NCBI GenBank assembly: GCA_012033055.1
Contig: JAAUPR010000010.1
Location: forward strand, 1 to 48,385
Reading direction: 5' to 3'
Length of the DNA: 48,385 nt
Origin: Limnothrix sp. RL_2_0
Lineage (GTDB): Bacteria > Cyanobacteriota > Cyanobacteriia > Cyanobacteriales > MRBY01
The notes under the pieces are model-generated. The model was not told where the DNA came from. It worked only from the letters and a program-made list of their open reading frames with translations, and did no database searches. Position 1 is the stretch's first letter. Each line of letters begins with the position of its first letter. A program made the position numbers and the translations under genes. Below, one piece after another: positions 44,981 to 48,385 of the stretch.

Positions 44981-45720
44981 CTAAGATGCCGTTGCTTTCC
45001 CAAAGCGGCGATCTCGTTTTTGGTAGGCCAAGAGAGCTTGGTGAAATTCAGCTTTATCGAAGTCTGGCCACAGGGTTGGGGTGACATAAATCTCGCTATA
45101 GGCCATCTGCCACAACAAAAAATTACTGAGCCGCATTTCGCCACTAGTACGGATTAACAGGTCTGGATCAGGGATGCCGTGGGTATAGAGATGGTTATTA
45201 ATGATGGTTTCGTTGATCTCGCTAGGTTTCATTTCTCCGGCTGCAACTTTTGTGCGATCGCCTGACAAGCCTGCACCAATTCCTGCCGACCACCGTAGTT
45301 TGTTGCCACAGTAAATTGGATCCCCGTATTCTGTTCCGTCTGTACCACCGACTTTTGGATTTCCTCTTGGAGAGAGTAGGGCAGAGAAGTCAAATCCCCC
45401 ACAAACCGAATTTGGATACCCTTTTGCGCCCAAATCTTAATTTCTCGGCAGAGCACCTTTTCAAATAGAGCCATTAAAAATTCCACTTCCGTGGGCGGAC
45501 GCCGCCAATTTTCCGTCGAAAAAGCATACACAGTTAGCGCATTGATTCCCCAATCCTGACAGTAGGTCAAAATATTGCGGATCGTATCAACACCTTTCTG
45601 ATGACCCATAATTCTGGGTAGACCCCGCTGCTTACCCCAACGACCATTCCCATCCATGATCACCGCAATGTGTTTCGGTAGTTTTTGAGGATCCAAATCA
45701 ACGGGCAAAGAATGAACCAT
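44981..45720 (-). pseudogene. uppS: Isoprenyl (undecaprenyl) diphosphate synthase, split by a one-base deletion
   Basis: Frame 1 (ATG 45720 to stop 45229) encodes the N-terminal two thirds: [20 protein letters not shown] with catalytic Asp23, [20 protein letters not shown]. The continuing frame (to 44981) has [40 protein letters not shown] and the TPTLWPDF end. Together they give a normal cis-prenyltransferase of about 246 residues. One A is missing in the A-run after the HIP1 at 45256-45263 (read on the minus strand GCACAAAAG, expected one A more: AQKVAAGEM). The enzyme makes the C55 lipid carrier for peptidoglycan and is normally essential, which favours a sequencing error or an unseen second copy. 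19 bp downstream of cdaA, probably one transcript. Confidence 0.85.
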
Positions 45721-45739
45721 AACTCAAGCAAAATTTAAT

Positions 45740-46618
45740 CTAATCTTTATCAACAGAAGAGGAGGGAAGCCGTAAAAAACGCTCCAGCAAGACTCTACCC
45801 TGAAAACCTAATTGGCGGCTGATGCGTCCTAGATTTGGTGTCACGGATTCGTGGTCACTAGGGGCAAAATATTCGGCTAAGAGTTCCTTGAGTTTACTAC
45901 TGGTTAGGGGACGGTTGAGATTGCCCCGTTCGGCAAGGGAAATAGAACCTGTTTCTTCTGAGACGACAACACAAATACAATGCTCAACCCGCTCGGTGAT
46001 CCCCATGGCTGCTCGGTGACGGGTTCCCAGTTGCCGTGAAGCCGTTTTTTCGGATAGAGGAAGGATGACACCTGCTGCGACAAGGCGAGAGCCACTGATA
46101 AATACCGCACCATCATGGAGCAATGTGCTGGTCTGGAAAATAGTTTGGAGTAGTTCCTTCGAGATTTCTGCGTTGAGAATCACGCCGGGGACGGAGAAAT
46201 CTTTTTCGTCTATGGGGGTTGTTGTTTCGATTACGAGTAATGCGCCAGTTCGTGTCTGGGAGAGGCTCTTCACTGCATCGACAATGCCGTCAAGGATGCT
46301 GTCTTCAGTGGAGATCACGCGTACTGGGGAGGGACGTAGGAGGGTTACAAGGTCTCCTCGCCCTAATCGTTCTAATAGGCGACGTAATTGGGACTGAAAG
46401 ACGAGGGCGATCGCCACCGCAGAGACCAGCACAAACTTTTCCAGAATCGCCTCTACATACCCCAAACTCACTAACTGAGCACATTTTTCTGCAATGACCA
46501 GCAGCAAAAAGCCCCGCACCACCCAAAGCGTACGCCGCTCCTCAATGACAAACAGTGCCACATAAATTAGAAATAGAGTCAGCGCAATATCAACGCTACT
46601 AAAAAGCCAACTTGGCAT
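45740..46618 (-). CDS. cdaA: Diadenylate cyclase CdaA (c-di-AMP synthase)
   Basis: 292 residues. Three N-terminal membrane helices (about 5-75) lead to the DAC domain with DGA in LLHDGAVFISG and RHR in GTRHRAAMG, the two substrate-binding motifs, so it should be active. It condenses two ATP to cyclic di-AMP at the inner membrane; c-di-AMP controls potassium and osmotic balance and wall homeostasis. It is followed 19 bp later by uppS; lysA lies upstream beyond a terminator. I believe the lysA-cdaA-uppS order is common in cyanobacteria. It carries no cdaR-type partner here. Confidence 0.93.
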   Translation of the reverse strand: MPSWLFSSVDIALTLFLIYVALFVIEERRTLWVVRGFLLLVIAEKCAQLVSLGYVEAILEKFVLVSAVAIALVFQSQLRRLLERLGRGDLVTLLRPSPVRVISTEDSILDGIVDAVKSLSQTRTGALLVIETTTPIDEKDFSVPGVILNAEISKELLQTIFQTSTLLHDGAVFISGSRLVAAGVILPLSEKTASRQLGTRHRAAMGITERVEHCICVVVSEETGSISLAERGNLNRPLTSSKLKELLAEYFAPSDHESVTPNLGRISRQLGFQGRVLLERFLRLPSSSVDKD

Positions 46619-46755
46619 TGGATAGAACCGTCACTTCTGCACAATCAACAAAGCTGCGATTAGACTCTATCATGGCATACGGCAGACAAGCATGAGGCTC
46701 AAATTTTAAGCGTTTCAGCGCCAGTATCTGCCCCAAGTCCGCACCATAAATAAGC

Positions 46756-46791
46756 AAAAATTTCCTTCCATGCATCGGACACAGAAGGAAA
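46756..46791 (-). terminator. Intrinsic terminator after lysA
   Basis: On the minus strand TTTCCTTC pairs with GAAGGAAA across a 15-base loop and is followed by TTTTT. It lies between lysA and cdaA, so cdaA-uppS probably has its own promoter in the remaining 140 bp. Confidence 0.7.
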
Positions 46792-46874
46792 ACCAGAGCA
46801 CCTCATCCTAAAGAAAATGGCTCATATTTTGATCTGGAAATTCAAGCTCAAGCGTGAAAAACTAGATGTAAAAA

Positions 46875-48272
46875 TTAGGATCGGCGTAACCGCTCCGGCA
46901 AACAATCTTGACGTACCAAATCCTCATAGGTTTCCCGACGAATAATGATTTGCGCTTCGCCGTCGCCCACAAGTACTGCTGTGGGTCTGCCAATGCGATT
47001 GTAATTTGAGGCCATGCTGTAGTTATACGCGCCAGTGGCAAGCACTACTAAAATGTCGCCGGGTTGGGGGGTTGGTAACTGGGCATCTTTGATCACAACA
47101 TCGCCAGATTCACAATGTTTTCCGGCTACGGTGACAGTTTCATCACACTGGTCGGAGAGACGATTTGCTACGACGGAGCGATATAGGGATTGATAGGTAA
47201 TGGGACGGGGATTGTCAGACATGCCACCATCAACCGAAACGTAGGTGCGAATATCGGGTACAACTTTGCGACTACCAACGGTATAGGCTGTGACACAGGA
47301 AGTCCCAATCAGCGATCGCCCCGGTTCCACAATGAGCATGGGTAAAGTCACGCCGTATTTATGGCAAGCGGCTTCTAGGGATTCAGCCACATTACGCGAC
47401 CAAGCTTCGATACTTGGGGGATCATCGGATTCTGTGTAACGAATACCGAGGCCACCGCCTAGATTTAAAACTTGAAGATCCAAGCCATATTCCCCAGCTT
47501 TTTTGAACCAGCCTGCCAAAACATCGCCCAAATCTTTGTGGGGTTGCTGTTCAAAAATTTGTGAACCGATATGGGCATGGAGGCCGATGCAGTTGAGATA
47601 ATCGGCGCGGCTGACGAAGGCAAAGGTTTCTTCGATCTGATTGGGATCAAAACCGAATTTGCTATCTAGGTGTCCGGTGCGGATGTATTCGTGGGTGTGG
47701 CATTCGATGCCGGGGGTGAGACGCAGAATAATGTTGGCGATCGCCTGACGAGTTTGAGTCAATTCACCCAATATTTCCAACTCAAGGAAATTATCAACAA
47801 TAATCGTGACATTACTTTCGAGGGCAAATTCTAATTCTTCGCGGGATTTGTTGTTGCCATGAAAATAGATTTTATTCGGATTTACACCAACACCAAGAGT
47901 TGTGTGCAATTCACCGCCAGAAACAACGTCAAAACCCAAACCTTCACTATCAACGATCGCACAAACCGCCATGCAGCTCCAAGCTTTTGAGGCATAGATC
48001 GCGAGGGATTCGCCAGAATAGTATTTTTTCAGACTATCCCGATATTGGCGACAAGTGGTGCGGAGGGTATGTTCGTCGAGAATGTAGAGGGGGGAGCCGT
48101 ATTGCGCGACGAGTTCGGTCACATCGCAACCGCCGATCACGAGGTGATCTTGTTCATTCACGGTGGCGGTGAGGGGCATCAAGCTTTGATTTGGCGAGAG
48201 GGTTGCTGGATTTTCGGGCAAATATTGCCGTCCAGTATTCTGGGTGGATTCGGCGGTTAACATAATTGTCAA
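46875..48272 (-). CDS. lysA: Diaminopimelate decarboxylase
   Basis: 465 residues (a start at 48263, MLTAES, is also possible). The PLP-binding Lys is in AIYASKAWSC. LGFDVVSGGELHT, HIGSQIFE, LNLGGGLGIRY, EPGRSLIG and the C-terminal VDGGMSDNPRP, HCESGD and GAYNYSMASNYN are the fold-type III decarboxylase blocks specific to LysA. It converts meso-diaminopimelate to L-lysine, the last step of lysine synthesis, and draws on the same pool that feeds the peptidoglycan stem peptide, which fits its neighbours cdaA and uppS. The first 30 residues are an extension typical of cyanobacterial LysA. Only 113 bp of upstream DNA remain before the right edge, with no feature I can name. Confidence 0.95.
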   Translation of the reverse strand: MTIMLTAESTQNTGRQYLPENPATLSPNQSLMPLTATVNEQDHLVIGGCDVTELVAQYGSPLYILDEHTLRTTCRQYRDSLKKYYSGESLAIYASKAWSCMAVCAIVDSEGLGFDVVSGGELHTTLGVGVNPNKIYFHGNNKSREELEFALESNVTIIVDNFLELEILGELTQTRQAIANIILRLTPGIECHTHEYIRTGHLDSKFGFDPNQIEETFAFVSRADYLNCIGLHAHIGSQIFEQQPHKDLGDVLAGWFKKAGEYGLDLQVLNLGGGLGIRYTESDDPPSIEAWSRNVAESLEAACHKYGVTLPMLIVEPGRSLIGTSCVTAYTVGSRKVVPDIRTYVSVDGGMSDNPRPITYQSLYRSVVANRLSDQCDETVTVAGKHCESGDVVIKDAQLPTPQPGDILVVLATGAYNYSMASNYNRIGRPTAVLVGDGEAQIIIRRETYEDLVRQDCLPERLRRS

Positions 48273-48385
48273 TTTAGAAATTTCTATAGTGAATCAAGAT
48301 AATAAAGCAGTTTAATACTTAATCGCAGGTGACGGCAGTTCGCCGCATTTCAAGGGTTATCACTCAAAATTGGGAGACGGAAAAA

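Overview
The window looks like a chromosomal segment of a cyanobacterium. The octamer GCGATCGC (HIP1) occurs dozens of times, roughly every 600-700 bases by my reading. The gene set includes ycf3 (photosystem I assembly), a Ycf52-like acetyltransferase, a plastid/cyanobacterial-type folate-biopterin transporter, an orthocaspase-like protein, a TPR-CHAT protein and several small families known mainly from cyanobacteria. I cannot fix the genus from this sequence. I saw no rRNA and no CRISPR array.

Layout. 1-4.2 kb: the 5' part of an O-antigen-ligase-type membrane protein (cut by the left edge, minus strand), a P-loop kinase-like ATPase, a J-domain/DUF3143 pair, a DUF721 (DciA-like) protein and two small cyanobacterial proteins. 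4.5-11.9 kb: an orphan sensor kinase with a His-rich sensor loop, a peptidoglycan amidase of the TftA type, a Ycf52-like GNAT, a soluble kinase-like protein, an HdrB-like CCG protein, a Vat/CatB-type acetyltransferase and a two-TM coiled-coil protein. 12.5-18.2 kb: lpdA, a second orphan kinase related to the first, a 51-residue CxxC protein, a small membrane protein and a third kinase. 18.4-25.9 kb: a secreted TPR-CHAT protein facing a secreted VWA protein, a GH57 glucan enzyme and fabD. 26-33 kb: a transaldolase-like gene and a folate/biopterin transporter bracketed by copies of a 152-165 bp MITE-like repeat, then a secreted protein, holA, ycf3, gatC and a CAP-domain protein. 33-42.6 kb: surface-associated genes, namely a BON/OmpA protein (frameshifted), a 78-residue secreted protein with a PTPA-CTERM-like tail, and a 1780-residue SdrD_B/DUF11-like/CBM-like protein in a HIP1-poor stretch. 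An IS982-family insertion follows. 42.6-48.3 kb: a pseudo-orthocaspase whose stop codon lies in the IS terminal repeat, tRNA-Asp, and the cell-envelope/second-messenger cluster uppS-cdaA with lysA.

The most striking signal is a set of reading-frame breaks. Five genes (the tftA-like 3' end, the TPR-CHAT signal peptide, BON/OmpA, uppS, IS982 transposase) can each be restored by adding one base. Four of the five breaks lie within a few bases of a HIP1 octamer. This is either a sequencing artefact tied to homopolymers and methylated HIP1 cores or a real indel hotspot. Raw reads would decide, and the four intact-looking host proteins should be treated as possibly functional until then.
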